DNA of 6,660 nucleotides. Source: Methanosalsum sp. GTDB lineage: Archaea > Halobacteriota > Methanosarcinia > Methanosarcinales > Methanosarcinaceae. The stretch lies in contig SKZM01000018.1 in assembly GCA_007127385.1 (NCBI GenBank), positions 1 to 6,660 on the forward strand, given 5' to 3'. The notes below the pieces were generated by a model. It saw only the letters and a list, made by a program, of their open reading frames with translations. It searched no databases and was not told the DNA's origin. Made by a program: the position numbers and the translations under genes. Position 1 is the first letter of the stretch; each line of letters begins with the position of its first letter. Shown here one piece after another: positions 6,025-6,660 of this stretch.

Positions 6025-6058
6025 GTTAGATCTATAGAAAAAATATTCATCTATGTAT

Positions 6059-6115
6059 GCTCTGTGGTTAAGTTGGTCTACAGTTGAAATTGTGACATAG
6101 GAGTTTCCACAGAGC
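6059..6115. repeat. Inverted repeat, 9-base perfect arms
   Basis: GCTCTGTGG at 6059-6067 is the exact reverse complement of CCACAGAGC at 6107-6115, with 39 bases between. It lies between the broken methyltransferase (plus) and the DUF427 gene (minus), which converge here. On the minus strand it is followed after some 15 bases by a run of six T (6043-6038), so it could end DUF427 transcription. The arms also resemble the kind of terminal repeat found on insertion sequences, and a decayed remnant is possible, but no flanking target duplication is visible. Confidence 0.45.
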
Positions 6116-6132
6116 CAGCTTTGATTTACAAT

Positions 6133-6429
6133 TTAACCTATGGAAAGATCAACATCTTCAGCAAAGCCTACATAATTCTTGAAGTCACGAGCACGTGTTT
6201 GATATTCTGCGTAATACCATGCACCGTTTTTGTACACTTCATCGTTTACTACAATATCATAATATTTTATAGGTCCTTTATCATCTTCTGTTTGATGACC
6301 ATTTTCTTTCAAATATTGCATATCAATATCATCTTTAGAAAAGTATTTTAGGCCATCTATGCACACAAAATCCTTTGATTTTCCAATCTTTTTTCCGTTC
6401 CATTTAATTGTCCAGTATACTCTTACCAT
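6133..6429 (-). CDS. DUF427 family protein
   Basis: A 98-residue protein matching the small DUF427 family, whose function is unknown. The family's features appear in order: YFSKDDIDMQYL (34-45), then an H-x-T step (GHQTED), KYYDIVVND (55-63), AWYYAEYQTRARDFKNYVGF (70-89) with the conserved aromatic pair after AW, and a final acidic strand EDVDLSI. The length is typical for the single-domain form, and there is no signal peptide or membrane segment. The start at 6429 is preceded by AAAGGTG at good distance. An A/T-rich box lies at about 6486-6497. It is intact although both neighbours look decayed, which suggests it is still under selection. It converges on the methyltransferase remnant. Confidence 0.8.
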   Translation of the reverse strand: MVRVYWTIKWNGKKIGKSKDFVCIDGLKYFSKDDIDMQYLKENGHQTEDDKGPIKYYDIVVNDEVYKNGAWYYAEYQTRARDFKNYVGFAEDVDLSIG

Positions 6430-6485
6430 TTAAACACCTTTGAAATTGATCCTGTTTTAAACATTCGTTAAGAATCAAAAATAGA

Positions 6486-6497
6486 ATATAATATTAA
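6486..6497 (-). promoter_or_regulatory. TATA-like region for the DUF427 gene
   Basis: On the minus strand this stretch reads TTTAATATTATA, about 57-68 bases before the DUF427 start. Usual archaeal spacing gives a leader of about 30-40 bases that includes the AAAGGTG ribosome binding site. The surroundings are A/T-rich in general, so the exact box is uncertain. Confidence 0.35.
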
Positions 6498-6508
6498 ACT
6501 ATCTGAGA

Positions 6509-6660
6509 ATGCGAAAACAAGATGCAATAGAATTCAGTGTGCCTGCTAAAAGCATTTCCATTAAGTAGAACACTGCTATTGATCATGTCGAAAGTATTGA
6601 TAAAAAGAATCTAATAGTCATTTGAATCATCACAGGAACTACCGGTGAGCCTGCAGATCA
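6509..6660 (+). pseudogene. Possible decayed reading frame running off the right edge
   Basis: One plus-strand frame from the ATG at 6509 gives a protein-like translation (RKQDAIEFSVPAKSISIK, then IDHVESIDKKNLIVI, then IITGTTGEPAD) that is interrupted by a TAG at 6566-6568 and a TGA at 6623-6625. The last part, GTTGEP after a hydrophobic strand, resembles either the TSGTTGxP loop of AMP-forming acyl-CoA ligases or the TGxQGEP segment of RNase J-like metallo-beta-lactamases; I cannot choose between them. No clear ribosome binding site is seen. It may equally be chance or non-coding sequence. Confidence 0.2.

Noticed and set aside
1940..6031. The 12-mer TTTTTGTTAGAT occurs near 1940-1951 and again near 6020-6031
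   Set aside because: It is short and A/T-rich, the contexts differ, and nothing around the two copies matches, so chance is sufficient.

Overview
The window looks like chromosomal DNA from a methanogenic archaeon, most likely a member of the Methanosarcinales. The evidence is a four-subunit-type pyruvate:ferredoxin oxidoreductase encoded as separate small genes in the order porC-porD-porA, an adjacent pair of archaeal UPF0200 and UPF0201 family genes, archaeal TATA-like boxes upstream of the genes, and GGAGG-type ribosome binding sites. The genus cannot be fixed from this sequence alone.

Left third (1-3583, minus strand). Reading leftward there are three transcription groups. A GYD-domain protein (3299-3583) comes first. 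It is followed by two UspA-type stress proteins in tandem (2700-3212 and 2221-2688). A 316-base gene-free region (1905-2220) comes next, carrying a probable terminator, a TATA box and a long putative leader. Finally there is the tightly packed porC-porD-porA operon (1904 down to the window edge), where porA lacks its C-terminal end because the window stops. The por genes make and use acetyl-CoA from CO2, pyruvate and ferredoxin. The UspA and GYD proteins are small presumed stress or regulatory proteins with no proven partner here.

Middle (3753-5559, plus strand). This part is divergent from the GYD gene across a 169-base promoter region with two matching inverted TATA elements. It holds a P-loop kinase-like UPF0200 protein, a UPF0201 protein 5 bases behind it, and, 50 bases further on, a TIM-barrel protein of the AP endonuclease 2 / sugar isomerase superfamily. 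That last gene starts with TTG behind a strong ribosome binding site and keeps a full endonuclease IV-like set of metal-ligand positions.

Right end (5560-6660). Base composition shifts towards A+T. The region holds a methyltransferase gene destroyed by an internal out-of-frame deletion, an inverted repeat that could be a decayed insertion-sequence remnant or a convergent terminator, an intact DUF427 protein on the minus strand, and a weakly supported decayed reading frame running off the edge. It reads as an eroding accessory segment next to a conserved core block. I found no tRNA, rRNA, CRISPR array or intact mobile element. I found no clear undescribed system; the best leads are the por leader, the metal-site protein next to UPF0200/UPF0201, and the deletion scar.
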